A stretch of 64,000 bases of DNA from Lutibacter litoralis (GTDB lineage Bacteria > Bacteroidota > Bacteroidia > Flavobacteriales > Flavobacteriaceae), in contig NZ_BMNS01000010.1 in NCBI RefSeq assembly GCF_014646675.1, positions 1 through 64,000 of the forward strand. The letters run 5' to 3'. Both the position numbers and the translations under genes were made by a program. Shown piece by piece: positions 1-8,472 of this stretch. The notes beneath the pieces are model-generated. The model had not been told where the DNA came from. It saw nothing but the letters and a program-made list of their open reading frames with translations, and ran no database searches. The stretch's first letter is position 1; the number at the start of each line of letters is the position of its first letter.

Positions 1-170
1 TGTTTAGTTCAAATTAACAGATTGCCACGTCTTTTGCCCACGCGCCGGCTGGCTCAAGCACTAAAAATGTTTACAAAACATTTTTTTAACGTTCTGCCCC
101 GCAATGACGGTTAAAAACAAACAGATTACCACGGCGTCAAAAACTCCTCGCAATGACGATAGAAAAAATA
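1..170. repeat. dispersed intergenic repeats upstream of the capsule export genes
   Basis: No gene is visible before position 199. The stretch contains two copies of a dispersed element that begins CAGATTRCCACG and ends CGCAATGACG (about 19-110, interrupted, and 122-158). A third copy lies at 3771-3808. In the other orientation this reads CGTCATTGCGAGGAG...CAATCTG, a type of short repeat found scattered in many Bacteroidota genomes. A small hairpin (AAAATGTTT at 64-72, AAACATTTT at 76-84, followed by T residues) could end transcription coming from upstream. The block is noticeably richer in G+C than the neighbouring genes. Confidence 0.6.
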
Positions 171-198
171 TAAAATAAGAATATATAAATAGAAAACA

Positions 199-954
199 AT
201 GAAAAAAAATAGGTTTACATTACTAAAAAGTCTGGTCTTTTTAGTTTTATTAACAGCGTGTACGTCTCCTAAAAAAATGGTGTACTTTCAAGGAGCAGTA
301 CCCGAAGAAGTACAAGAAGTCTTAGTAGATTATGAGCCAAAAATACAACCGGGAGATTTAATAACCATTCATGTGTCTGGGATTGATCCAATAGCGGCGG
401 CAACCTTTAATATTTATGAAGGTACTGGAGTAAGTAGTCCCAAAAAAGTACCATATTTAGTTAATAAAGAGGGTACTATTCATTTCCCTGTATTAGGCGC
501 TGTAAAGGCAAAAGGACTTACAACTTTAGAATTGACAACCTATTTAGAAGCAAATTTAGAAGAATTTCTTGTGAAGCCCATTGTAAATATTAGGTTGATA
601 AATTTTAAAATTTCTGTGATGGGTGATGTGAAAGCTCCGGGAGCCTATACCATAGATAATGAGCGTATTACCATCGTAGAAGCATTGGTATTGGCAGGAG
701 ATTTAACCATACAGGGTAAACGAAAAAATGTATTATTAATAAGAGAAATAGATGGGAAAAGAACCTTTATTCCTATTGACTTAACCAATAGAGCCTTGTT
801 TAATTCGCCCTACTATTATTTGGTTCAAAATGATGTGCTTTATGTAGAACCGAATAAGGCAAAAATAAAATCATCAGGTGTTGGAACAAATGCAGGAATT
901 ATAATTTCCTCTATTTCAACGTTAATTTCATTAATAGCTATTCTTACTCGATAA
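199..954 (+). CDS. polysaccharide biosynthesis/export lipoprotein (Wza-like)
   Basis: Outer-membrane polysaccharide export protein that would form the exit channel for capsule or exopolysaccharide. Residues 1-21 are a lipoprotein signal ending in the lipobox LTAC (Cys21). A Poly_export domain follows, with the typical 'IQPGDLITIHV' strand near residues 48-58, then an SLBB-like region from about residue 135. The C-terminus (about 226-251) is hydrophobic, matching the membrane helix of Wza-type proteins. At 251 aa it is the short Bacteroidota form. It lies 11 bp upstream of the Wzc-like kinase and is surely co-transcribed with it. The family assignment is firm; the specific polymer exported is unknown. 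Confidence 0.93.
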   Translation: MKKNRFTLLKSLVFLVLLTACTSPKKMVYFQGAVPEEVQEVLVDYEPKIQPGDLITIHVSGIDPIAAATFNIYEGTGVSSPKKVPYLVNKEGTIHFPVLGAVKAKGLTTLELTTYLEANLEEFLVKPIVNIRLINFKISVMGDVKAPGAYTIDNERITIVEALVLAGDLTIQGKRKNVLLIREIDGKRTFIPIDLTNRALFNSPYYYLVQNDVLYVEPNKAKIKSSGVGTNAGIIISSISTLISLIAILTR

Positions 955-965
955 AACAATACACT

Positions 966-3332
966 ATGCAACAACAGGAAAATCCTTTAAATTATTTGTT
1001 TGTAGATGAGGAACCGATCAATTATCGGGAACTTATAGAAAAATATGTGTTTCACTGGAAATGGTTTGCACTTGGAGTGTTAGTAGCAGTAGTTGCAGCT
1101 TTTTTGTATTTGCGCTATACACCCAATACCTATTTGGTAAACGCCACTATTTTAATTGATGATGAAACTACGGGCGGTTTGCCTTCAGAATTGTCTGCTT
1201 TTGAAGATTTGGGTTTAATGGGAGGCGCTAAAAAGCAACTAGAAACTGAAATGGGCTTGCTTAAATCGCGTTCTTTAATGGGTGATGTGGTTAAAGAATT
1301 GGGTTTAAACGTTACCTATTATAAAAAAGGACGCATCCGAGAAGTGGAGGTGTACAAAAACAACCTGCCTTTTAACATTAATTTTTTAAATAAAGATTCT
1401 GTTTTCTATAAAACAGATACCAGTTTTTCTATACAGGCAATTTCTGCGACCAGCTACCAACTTAAAGACGGTGACGGGTATACCCAAAAAGAAGTAGTTT
1501 TTGGAGAAAAAGTAATTACAGATTTTGGAAATTTCACCATTACACCAACAGATTTACAAAACGTGCATGTAGCCGATGAAATTATTGTGAGGATACAACC
1601 AATAAAAGATGTTGCGGGCGCTTTACGAGAAAATATTCAGGTTGAACTATTGTATAAAAAATCGAGTTTAATAGAACTTAGTTTAAAAAATACGGTAAAA
1701 TTAAAGGCTATAGATATTTTAAGCCATTTGGTACAACAATACAATAAAGAAGCGGTTGCAGATAAAAACTTAATAGGAAACAATACCGAAGCTTTTATAA
1801 ATGAACGACTGGCAGTTATAGAACAGGATTTATCCGCCGTAGATAAAGGGGTGGAAACGTTTAAAACTTCCAATAAATTAACCGATATAAGCTCTGAAGC
1901 GGGTATTGTTTTGGAAGGGAATGCGCAGTTAGAAAAAGAAGTTGTTGAGCTACATACACAGTTAAAATTGGCAAATTATATGGGAGATTACTTAACTTCC
2001 AATCCAGCTGCGTTAATTCCTGCAAATTTAGGAATAAGTGATGGTAGTGTAAGTGCTAATAGTACCAGTTATAATGAATTGTTGTTAGAACGTAACCGAA
2101 TTTTAAAAGGTTCTAGTACGAAACACCCAATAATAGTAAATTTAGATGCGCAATTAGCACAATTGAGAGCAAGTATAAATCAAGGTTTGGTAAATTTAAA
2201 ATCATCCTTAACTATTGCTATTAAAGATGCCGAAAACCAAGAACGAAGATTTAACTCTAAAATTGTAGCTGTTCCAAAGCAAGAACGAGAGTTTAGAGAT
2301 ATTCAACGACAACAACAAATTATAGAAACCTTGTATTTATATTTATTGCAAAAGCGTGAAGAAAATGCCATTTCTTTAGCGGTGACCGTTCCCAATGCAA
2401 AAGTAATAGATGTTGCCGATGGTAGCACTATTCCTGTGAGTCCAAAACGAAAAGTAATTTATTTGGCTGCGGTGCTGTTAGGGTTGCTAATACCGTTTGT
2501 AATCTTGTACATTCGGTTTTTATTAGACAATAAGGTGCATGTTAGCAAAGATGTGGAGGCTGTGGTAAAAGCGCCGTTTTTAGGGGAAGTTCCAAAAACC
2601 AATTCAGAACATAAAATTGTGGTTACAGAAAAAGATCGGGATGCTGTTTCAGAATCTTTTAGAATGCTGCGTACCAATCTTAATTTTATGTTGGCAGGAG
2701 TTACAGATCCATCCAAAGTTATATTTATAACGTCTACAATTCCAGGGGAGGGTAAAACATTTCTATCTTTAAATTTAGCTGCGGTATTGGCATTGTCCAA
2801 TAAAAAAGTATTGTTGGTTGGAGCAGATGTTCGCAAACCAAAATTAAATGAGTACTTAAAATTGAATGAAAAATTAGGACTTACTCAATTTTTAATGGAT
2901 ACTAGTTTAAAAGTGCCGGATGTAATTCATCACTTTTCAGAGGGAAAATTTGATATTTTAAGTTCTGGAATTGTGCCGCCAAATCCTTCAGAATTATTAA
3001 TGAATGGACGTTTTGATGAGGTATTAGCGTATGGTAAAGAGCATTATGATTATATAATTGTAGATACTGCACCTGTAAAAATGGTAACAGATACCTTGTT
3101 GTTAAGTCACCATGCTAATTTATGTTTATATATAATACGTGCTAATTATTTAGACAAGCGTTTATTAGAAATTCCTGAAAAAATGTATAAAGAAAAACGT
3201 TTGCCAAATATGGCAGTTGTTATGAACGACGTAGATATGAAATTAGGTTACGGTTATGGTTACGGCTATGGTTACGGAGGTTATGGTGAAGATGTTACTA
3301 AAAAACCTTGGTGGAAGCGATGGTTGTCATAA
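966..3332 (+). CDS. polysaccharide biosynthesis tyrosine autokinase (Wzc-like BY-kinase)
   Basis: Inner-membrane co-polymerase and BY-kinase controlling chain length and export of a polysaccharide together with the preceding Wza-like lipoprotein. Residues about 15-110 form the Wzz domain, with a first membrane helix near 32-52. A long periplasmic helical region leads to a second helix near 497-520. The cytoplasmic kinase has Walker A PGEGKT (593-598), Walker A' around 'VGADVRKP' (616-624) and Walker B 'IIVDTAP' ending near 702. The C-terminus ends in a regular Gly-Tyr repeat (761-776), the tyrosine cluster that is autophosphorylated in this family, though here it is an unusually pure GY repeat. 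Length of 788 aa is normal. Only the repeats at 3.3-4.5 kb separate it from the Wzi-like gene. Confidence 0.93.
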   Translation: MQQQENPLNYLFVDEEPINYRELIEKYVFHWKWFALGVLVAVVAAFLYLRYTPNTYLVNATILIDDETTGGLPSELSAFEDLGLMGGAKKQLETEMGLLKSRSLMGDVVKELGLNVTYYKKGRIREVEVYKNNLPFNINFLNKDSVFYKTDTSFSIQAISATSYQLKDGDGYTQKEVVFGEKVITDFGNFTITPTDLQNVHVADEIIVRIQPIKDVAGALRENIQVELLYKKSSLIELSLKNTVKLKAIDILSHLVQQYNKEAVADKNLIGNNTEAFINERLAVIEQDLSAVDKGVETFKTSNKLTDISSEAGIVLEGNAQLEKEVVELHTQLKLANYMGDYLTSNPAALIPANLGISDGSVSANSTSYNELLLERNRILKGSSTKHPIIVNLDAQLAQLRASINQGLVNLKSSLTIAIKDAENQERRFNSKIVAVPKQEREFRDIQRQQQIIETLYLYLLQKREENAISLAVTVPNAKVIDVADGSTIPVSPKRKVIYLAAVLLGLLIPFVILYIRFLLDNKVHVSKDVEAVVKAPFLGEVPKTNSEHKIVVTEKDRDAVSESFRMLRTNLNFMLAGVTDPSKVIFITSTIPGEGKTFLSLNLAAVLALSNKKVLLVGADVRKPKLNEYLKLNEKLGLTQFLMDTSLKVPDVIHHFSEGKFDILSSGIVPPNPSELLMNGRFDEVLAYGKEHYDYIIVDTAPVKMVTDTLLLSHHANLCLYIIRANYLDKRLLEIPEKMYKEKRLPNMAVVMNDVDMKLGYGYGYGYGYGGYGEDVTKKPWWKRWLS

Positions 3333-3367
3333 TACAATTGTTATAGTAGCATTGTCCTTCCTGCAAA

Positions 3368-3657
3368 AACAGATTGCTCCTTTTCAAACCTATTGACGGT
3401 TAAAATTTCATCTTTCAAACGGCATATCGAGAATATATCGTAAAATGTGAAGTGAAGACAGTTTAAAATTTCAGGCTGTTTGAGCCAAACGTAACTAAAC
3501 TACACACATGAAAGCACTTTGGCAAAATCGAAGATTCGTGAGCGCCAAAATAAAATAACCAATGACGAACAATTCCTGAAATTTAAGTGTCAAACAAAAC
3601 ATTTAGAGATAGTTTCGTAAGCCTAGATTTTTGGTTCTTTTCATCAATGGAAAAGAA
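3368..3657. repeat. long direct repeat, copy 1 (about 290 bp)
   Basis: This non-coding block is nearly identical to 3943-4236 (offset 575 bp). It shares the runs ACGGTTAAAATTTCATC, GAGAATATATCGTAAAATG and CGTAAGCCTAGATTT with only scattered differences. It starts in an 'acagattgc' motif like the short dispersed elements. No coding frame is conserved between the copies, so it looks like a duplicated intergenic or decayed repeat element and not a gene. Confidence 0.85.
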
Positions 3658-3770
3658 CAAGAAAGATAACAATACAAATTTTAAAATTACAGCGTGTGGA
3701 TACCTGCCTACGCAGGTATGACATTGGGATTGGCTAGTTGAGAGCGCATTGCAATGACGGTTATAATAAA

Positions 3771-3808
3771 CAGATTGCCACGTCGTGAAGAACTCCTCGC
3801 AATGACGA
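3771..3808. repeat. dispersed CAGATTGCCACG...CGCAATGACG element
   Basis: This copy runs from CAGATTGCCACG through AACTCCTCGCAATGACG and matches the element at 122-158, with GTGAAG in the variable middle. The conserved ends and variable centre are typical of this short dispersed repeat class. Confidence 0.7.
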
Positions 3809-3823
3809 TTTTTTATGAAGACT

Positions 3824-3850
3824 GTCATTCCTGCGAAGGCAGGAATCTAT
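3824..3850. repeat. GTCATTCCTGCGAAGGCAGG-type dispersed repeat
   Basis: A 27-bp sequence beginning GTCATTCCTGCGAAGGCAGG is repeated base for base at 17656-17682, 14 kb away in an unrelated intergenic gap. The CCTGC/GCAGG arms form a small hairpin. Confidence 0.75.
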
Positions 3851-3942
3851 GGAAAGCTTGTCGCAATTCAAATCACAGCGTGTGGATACCTGCCTGCGCA
3901 GGTATGACATTGGGATTGCCACGAAGCAATCTCTTGCTAAGG

Positions 3943-4236
3943 AACAGATTGCTTCTTTTCAATCGCAATGACGGTTAAAATTTCATCTTTCAAACGGCCT
4001 ATCGAGAATATATCGTAAAATGTGAAGAGAAGACAGTTTAAAATTTCAGGCTGTTTGAGCCAATCGTAACTAAACACTAAACGTAAAAGTACTTTGATGA
4101 AATCGAAGATTCGTGAGCTCCAAAATAAAATAATCAATGACGAACAATTCCTGAAATTTAAGTGTCAAACAAAACATTTAGAAATATTTTCGTAAGCCTA
4201 GATTTTTTGTTTCGTTTTTCATCAATGGAAAAATGA
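3943..4236. repeat. long direct repeat, copy 2 (about 290 bp)
   Basis: Second copy of the block at 3368-3657, in the same orientation, with a few substitutions and short indels (for example in the stretch after CCTAGATTTTT). The two copies bracket 285 bp that hold the shorter repeats, so the region has the form long repeat, short repeats, long repeat, short repeats. Confidence 0.85.
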
Positions 4237-4501
4237 AAAATATTGAAATATAACCATCTTTATAGGAAACCTATGGAAAGTTAGTTGCAATTGAAATTAC
4301 ATTATGTGGATACCTACCTCGCAGTTATGACATTGAGGTTGCCACGTCTCGGGAACACGTCATCCCATTTTTGTAAAATTAAAAGAAACAGATTGCTTAT
4401 TTGAAATTCAAATCACAGTGTTTGGATACCTGTTTTCACAGGTATGACATTCAATTCATTTATAATTTTTATCATTTCTCCAATTATCCTTTCTGTTACT
4501 T

Positions 4502-5914
4502 ATGATTAAATTAAAGCAGCTAGTTATATTTTTGAACCTTCTTGGAATGTATCATGCGTTTGCACAAGAAAATAAAACACACTATATACTTGAATTACAA
4601 ACAACACAAGCTTCCAAAAATACAGTTCCCTTTTGGTTAAGAGCAAATACTTATGGAAGAGTACAAGAGCATTCAAGTACGCTATTGTATACGGCGGTTG
4701 CAGGGAATTTTAAAAGTGAGACAAACAAGTTACAGTATTCCTATAAATTGGGTCTTACAGGTTATAATGGAACTGAAAACACCCTATTTATTGATGAATT
4801 ATATGGTGCTATACACTATAAAAATTGGGGTTTAACCATAGGCGTTAAACATAATGCTCAACTATTAGAAGGACTTTCTTCTTCTAATGGAAATATTGCA
4901 ACATCAACAAATGCGCGTGCATATCCTGGGTATAACATTTATTTAAAAGACTTTGTAACGCTACCTTTTGCAAAAAACTGGTTAGCTGTAAAAGGGAATT
5001 ATGGCGATTTTTTATTGAATGATAAACGAAGCGTGACAAATACAAGGTTGCATTCAAAAAGTATTTACTTTAAATCAAAATTGAGTTCTTCGTTTGAAAT
5101 AATTACAGGATTAAATCATTATGCGCAATGGGCAGGAAAATCTTCAATTTTTGGCAACCAACCAAAAGGCTTTAAAAATTATCTTCGCGTAATTACGGGA
5201 AGCTCTGGAGGAACTGATGCTTTGGGTGGCGATCAAATAAATGTTCTAGGAAATCAATTAGGTACTTATTTATTACAATTTAATTATTTTGGTAAAAATT
5301 TGAACTGGAATTTTTATTGGTCACACCCTTTTGAAGATAGATCTGGCCGTGAATTAATGAATTACCCCGATGGTTTATATGGTATTTTTGTAGATTTAAA
5401 ACAACCAGATGGAATACTTTCACATGTATTAGCGGAATTTACATATACAAAACATGCAAGTGGAAGCGACCCGCATTATACCGATGAAAATGGTTTCCAT
5501 GCAGCAAGTGGTATGGATAATTATTTTAACAATGGAGTATATCAATCTGGATGGACTTATTTTGGAAATATGATTGGATCTCCATATTTTACAACAAAGC
5601 CTAAGGATGAAAATGGTATTACTCAAGGAATTATTGATGGAGATAACAGACTTATGGCTTTTAATTTAGGTTTTAAAGGAACTATTAAGAAGGTTGCCTA
5701 TAAGGCGCTATTAAGTCATACTACCTATTTTGGCTGGTTTGGAAGTGAGTATGCTGTGAAGCCTAATCAGTTTTCGAGTTTATTAGAAGTGGCTTTTCCA
5801 AGAATAGGTTCACTTCCTTTTAATTTTTCTCTTGGAGCAGCATTTGATACAGGAACCTATAGACCCGTGAATTTTGGAGGATTTTTAAAACTATCTTCCG
5901 TAGGTGTTTTTTAG
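4502..5914 (+). CDS. capsule assembly Wzi-like outer-membrane protein
   Basis: Predicted outer-membrane beta-barrel of the Wzi family, which helps hold capsular polysaccharide at the cell surface. Residues 1-21 are a clear signal peptide ending HAFAQ. The mature protein starts with the family signature region 'VPFWLRANTYGR' (about residues 41-52). It then shows alternating aromatic strands throughout and ends in a C-terminal strand with a terminal Phe (VGVF), as outer-membrane barrels often do. Length of 470 aa fits the family. It lies downstream of the Wza/Wzc-like genes but across 1.2 kb of repeats, so it probably has its own promoter. The role is inferred from family and context. Confidence 0.85.
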   Translation: MIKLKQLVIFLNLLGMYHAFAQENKTHYILELQTTQASKNTVPFWLRANTYGRVQEHSSTLLYTAVAGNFKSETNKLQYSYKLGLTGYNGTENTLFIDELYGAIHYKNWGLTIGVKHNAQLLEGLSSSNGNIATSTNARAYPGYNIYLKDFVTLPFAKNWLAVKGNYGDFLLNDKRSVTNTRLHSKSIYFKSKLSSSFEIITGLNHYAQWAGKSSIFGNQPKGFKNYLRVITGSSGGTDALGGDQINVLGNQLGTYLLQFNYFGKNLNWNFYWSHPFEDRSGRELMNYPDGLYGIFVDLKQPDGILSHVLAEFTYTKHASGSDPHYTDENGFHAASGMDNYFNNGVYQSGWTYFGNMIGSPYFTTKPKDENGITQGIIDGDNRLMAFNLGFKGTIKKVAYKALLSHTTYFGWFGSEYAVKPNQFSSLLEVAFPRIGSLPFNFSLGAAFDTGTYRPVNFGGFLKLSSVGVF

Positions 5915-6293
5915 TGAAGATAAGTATATACATTTCAATATATAATGAGCATAAAATAATTGCTTTTTTTTAGAAAAATGGAGAAGAAGTAAGAGTGCAT
6001 TTTAATTTCAATAACCCTACACATTAAGTAGCTATAGCAAAAGGTTTAGGTCTTATTTAAAAGTGTTTCATTAAACTTTAGCTAATTACGGAAACCTGTA
6101 TATTTCTAGTAAGTTTTAAATTTATATTTAAAAATAATTTTAGAATTAGTTATTTTATGAAAGAGAGCATAAGCCTTGCAAGAAATTGTAGGGCTTTGTT
6201 TGTTTAAAAAAATACTGTTATAAATAATTTATTTTCATAGTTATTTGTATGCATCTTTATGTTCAAGAATAAGAATTTCATTTAAATAAGACA
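5915..6293. other. gene-free intergenic stretch with one stem-loop
   Basis: About 430 bp separate the Wzi-like gene from the tRNA. No open frame is convincing. The only clear structure is a stem-loop at 6171-6196: an 11-bp stem (two G-T pairs) closed by a GAAA tetraloop and followed by TTGTTTGTTT. It may be the transcription end of the Wzi-like gene, although it lies 250 bp beyond its stop. Confidence 0.45.
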
Positions 6294-6325
6294 TAAAAAA
6301 AACAGTTTAGAAAGCTAAACTGTTT
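6294..6325 (-). terminator. rho-independent terminator of tRNA-Met
   Basis: A perfect 11-bp stem (AAACAGTTTAG at 6300-6310 with CTAAACTGTTT at 6315-6325) has a four-base loop. On the minus strand it is followed by a run of T. It sits 21 bp beyond the 3' end of the tRNA gene. Confidence 0.85.
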
Positions 6326-6346
6326 GTTTTGTTGAATTTAAATTTG

Positions 6347-6420
6347 TAGCGTGATGCAGAATTGAACTGCAGACCTCCGGGTTATGAATCCGACGCTCTA
6401 ACCAACTGAGCTACCACGCC
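6347..6420 (-). tRNA. tRNA-Met (anticodon CAT)
   Basis: The minus strand reads GGCGTGGTAGCTCAGTTGG, a standard acceptor arm and D arm. The anticodon loop TTCATAA gives anticodon CAT, and a T arm with GTTCAATTC follows. The 7-bp acceptor stem closes with discriminator A at 6347. The D-arm sequence AGCTCAGTTGGTTAGAGC and the G1-T72 wobble suggest elongator Met and not the initiator. A C opposite A at the base of the anticodon loop is the only weak pair. CCA is not encoded. Confidence 0.95.
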
Positions 6421-6434
6421 ATTTATTGAGGGTG

Positions 6435-6442
6435 CAAATATA
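6435..6442 (-). promoter_or_regulatory. promoter -7 element for tRNA-Met
   Basis: On the minus strand this reads TATATTTG, matching the Bacteroidota -7 consensus TAnnTTTG. It lies 15 bp upstream of the first base of the tRNA. Confidence 0.6.
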
Positions 6443-6547
6443 AAAATAAAAAACTTGTTATGGCAAATTTATTTAGCTATTTTTTTTAATAATTTAAATT
6501 TTTTTTAAATGGAATATTTATATATATTGTGCATTTAAAATGAGAGT

Positions 6548-6931
6548 ATGTCAACAAAAATAAAATTTGAAATAGAGTTCCCAATTCACGCATCGCCACA
6601 TATGTTATATCAATATTTTGGCACACCTTCTGGGCTTTCAGAATGGTTTGCAGATAATGTTAATTCGCGTGGTGAAATATTCACATTTATATGGGATGGG
6701 TCAGAAGAACAAGCCAAAGTGCTGCAAGAACGACCAGAAGAAAAAATAAAGTTTAAATGGTTAGATGGAGAAGATGATAAAACTTACTTTGAATTTAGAA
6801 TTGAAGTTGATGAAATAACAAAAGATGTTTCGTTAATTGTTACTGACTTTGCGGTTGAAGATGAAATTGAAGAGTCTAAAATGTTTTGGGAAAATCAAAT
6901 AGATGAATTAAAACATACTATAGGCGCTTAA
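6548..6931 (+). CDS. START-like domain protein
   Basis: Small cytosolic protein of the START/SRPBCC fold. Features are an N-terminal beta strand 'KIKFEIEFPIHASPHMLYQYF' type opening, the 'GLSEWFADNV' turn near residues 29-38 and a C-terminal long helix. The family (START-like, 127-129 aa) is nearly universal in Flavobacteriia; the ligand and function are unknown. The start codon at 6548 is the first ATG after a strongly AT-rich leader. It is followed by a terminator, so it is probably monocistronic. Another AHSA1-like hydrophobic-ligand-binding role is possible, but nothing in the sequence specifies it. Confidence 0.8.
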   Translation: MSTKIKFEIEFPIHASPHMLYQYFGTPSGLSEWFADNVNSRGEIFTFIWDGSEEQAKVLQERPEEKIKFKWLDGEDDKTYFEFRIEVDEITKDVSLIVTDFAVEDEIEESKMFWENQIDELKHTIGA

Positions 6932-6959
6932 TTAATAAATGTATTACAATTTAAAAAGG

Positions 6960-6984
6960 CCTTGTATTTATACAAGGTTTTTTT
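6960..6984 (+). terminator. rho-independent terminator after the START-like gene
   Basis: A perfect 8-bp stem, CCTTGTAT (6960-6967) with ATACAAGG (6970-6977), has a two-base loop and is followed by seven T residues. Confidence 0.85.
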
Positions 6985-7003
6985 ATAACTTAATTTTTTT
7001 GAT

Positions 7004-7822
7004 ATGATAAATTTTAACGGGGCAATTCTAAAAGATTCAACAACAGTATTTAGCGCAACTAACAGAGCTTTTAAGTATGGAGATGCGCTGTTTGAGACTA
7101 TTAAAGTTACTAATTCTAAGATAAATTTTTTAGAAGATCATTATTTTAGATTGATGGCTTCCATGCGCATGTTGAGAATGGAAATTCCCATGGATTTTAC
7201 GTTAGAATTTTTTGAAAAAGAAATAATAAATACAACAAATTCAAATAATTTAGAAGCAGCAAGAGTGCGGTTTACGGTATATAGAAATGATGGTGGAATG
7301 TACACTCCAACAACTAATACGTGTAGTTATTTGGTTGAAGCATCACCTTTAAATATAGTTATAAAAGAAACATATACGTTAGATGTTTTTAAAGATTATT
7401 TTTTGTATTCAGGCTTACTTTCTACAATTAAAACCACCAATAAAATTACCAATGTGTTGGCGAGTATCTACGCCAAAGAAAATGAACTTGATAATTGTGT
7501 GCTCTTAAATGAAAAAAAGCATATAGTTGAATCAATAAATGGGAATATTTTTGTTTTGAAAGACTCTATTATTAAAACACCACCAATTGAAGAAGGTTGT
7601 GTAAAAGGTATAATGCGTAAAAAAATTATTGAGATGCTTTCAAAAAGCACTGATTATATTTTAAAAGAAGAAGCAATTTCACCTTTTGAACTACAAAAAG
7701 CTGATGAGGTTTTTATAACAAATGCAATTGTTGGCATACAGCCTGTTACAAATTATAAGAAAACTACTTTTAAAACAACAATTTCAAAGGCATTGTCATT
7801 AAAAATAAATAGTTTAGTTTAA
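7004..7822 (+). CDS. class IV aminotransferase (aminodeoxychorismate lyase/branched-chain type)
   Basis: PLP enzyme of fold type IV, the group that contains PabC, IlvE and D-amino-acid transaminase. The N-terminal motif 'NRAFKYGDALFETIKV' (about residues 21-36) matches the family. Lys143 in 'TIKTTNKITNVLA' is the likely PLP lysine, and 'NGNIF' near 179-183 is the conserved phosphate-site turn. Length of 272 aa is standard. In Flavobacteriia this form is often called aminodeoxychorismate lyase for folate synthesis, but the sequence alone does not separate that from amino-acid transaminase activity. Its end overlaps the convergent YqgE gene by 9 bp. Confidence 0.8.
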   Translation: MINFNGAILKDSTTVFSATNRAFKYGDALFETIKVTNSKINFLEDHYFRLMASMRMLRMEIPMDFTLEFFEKEIINTTNSNNLEAARVRFTVYRNDGGMYTPTTNTCSYLVEASPLNIVIKETYTLDVFKDYFLYSGLLSTIKTTNKITNVLASIYAKENELDNCVLLNEKKHIVESINGNIFVLKDSIIKTPPIEEGCVKGIMRKKIIEMLSKSTDYILKEEAISPFELQKADEVFITNAIVGIQPVTNYKKTTFKTTISKALSLKINSLV

Positions 7823-8371
7823 AGCAGGGTTTTTAGGGGCATTTGCCCAAATTTGATATTCACCACCAAAAGACATTAATTGGTTTTTCCAAATATCATC
7901 GCTTTTAATAGTAAGTAAATTTGGATATTTGTTCTTTGTAATTTTCCAGGTAGATTCTTTTAATTCTTCATTTAATTGATTTAGAGACCAACCTGAATAT
8001 CCCAGAAAAAAACGAATATCGGAAAAATCTAAAGCGTTTTCATTTAAAAGTTTTGTGAGCACGTCAAAATCACCTCCCCAATAAAAGTTTGTATCAATTT
8101 GAACGCTGTCGGGAATTAATTCAGGAACTTTATGAATAAAATATAAATTTTCTTGTTCAACTGGTCCACCACTATAAACAGTAAAATCACAGTCAATTTC
8201 AGGAATTAAATCTTTTAAAAGAAACTCTGTTGGTCTATTCAGAATAAATCCAATACATCCATCTTTACTATGTTCAGTTAAATATATTACAGACCTATTA
8301 AATTCTTTATCGTTAAGAATAGAAGGTTCTGCAATTAATAATTTACCTTTTGTAGGTGTTTTATCTAACAT
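7814..8371 (-). CDS. YqgE/AlgH family protein
   Basis: UPF0301 (YqgE/AlgH) protein of 185 aa, the usual family length. Visible family features are 'GKLLIAEPSI' at residues 9-18, 'GFILNRPTE' near 41-49, 'YSGGPVE' near 66-72, and the C-terminal 'FLGYSGWSLNQLNEEL' segment. AlgH-type proteins are widely conserved; their molecular function is not settled, and AlgH was named as a regulator of alginate genes in Pseudomonas. It is convergent with the aminotransferase gene and upstream, on the same strand, of nothing close. Confidence 0.9.
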   Translation of the reverse strand: MLDKTPTKGKLLIAEPSILNDKEFNRSVIYLTEHSKDGCIGFILNRPTEFLLKDLIPEIDCDFTVYSGGPVEQENLYFIHKVPELIPDSVQIDTNFYWGGDFDVLTKLLNENALDFSDIRFFLGYSGWSLNQLNEELKESTWKITKNKYPNLLTIKSDDIWKNQLMSFGGEYQIWANAPKNPALN

Positions 8372-8410
8372 AAACTGTTATTTATTTTTTAAATATAATG
8401 AAATTTGTTC

Positions 8411-8443
8411 ATAAAAAAAACTCTTCAAAAAAATTGAAGAGTT
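8411..8443 (-). terminator. rho-independent terminator of the HU gene
   Basis: A 10-bp stem (AACTCTTCAA at 8419-8428 with TTGAAGAGTT at 8434-8443) is followed on the minus strand by an uninterrupted T run. It lies 30 bp beyond the HU stop codon. Confidence 0.85.
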
Positions 8444-8472
8444 TAATTTATAATAAGAATAATTCTTATGTA

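Larger units (their letters stand above)
3690..4455. repeat. palindromic repeat family, four copies (GGATACCTGC..GCAGGTATGACATT)
   Basis: Four copies of a short palindromic element lie at about 3691-3735, 3876-3918, 4298-4340 and 4416-4452. Each reads TGTGGATACCTGC, a short centre, then GCAGGTATGACATT. The inner arms ACCTGC and GCAGGT can pair as a hairpin. Copies one and two are well conserved; copies three and four are degraded. They interleave with the long direct repeat and resemble bacterial REP-like elements. Between 3333 and 4501 I see no credible gene. Confidence 0.75.

Noticed and set aside
1637-2836. Minus-strand frames opposite the BY-kinase gene
   Set aside because: They are shadows of a well-supported gene; no family motif or promoter.
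3583-4137. Open frames of 66-81 codons on both strands in the repeat block between the Wzc-like and Wzi-like genes
   Set aside because: They are made of the repeat DNA itself (translations such as CHSCEGRN and SCHTCVGRYP) and have no conserved frame between repeat copies.
3333-4501. CRISPR array
   Set aside because: Repeats are of several unrelated kinds with irregular spacing; there are no regular spacers and no cas genes in the window.
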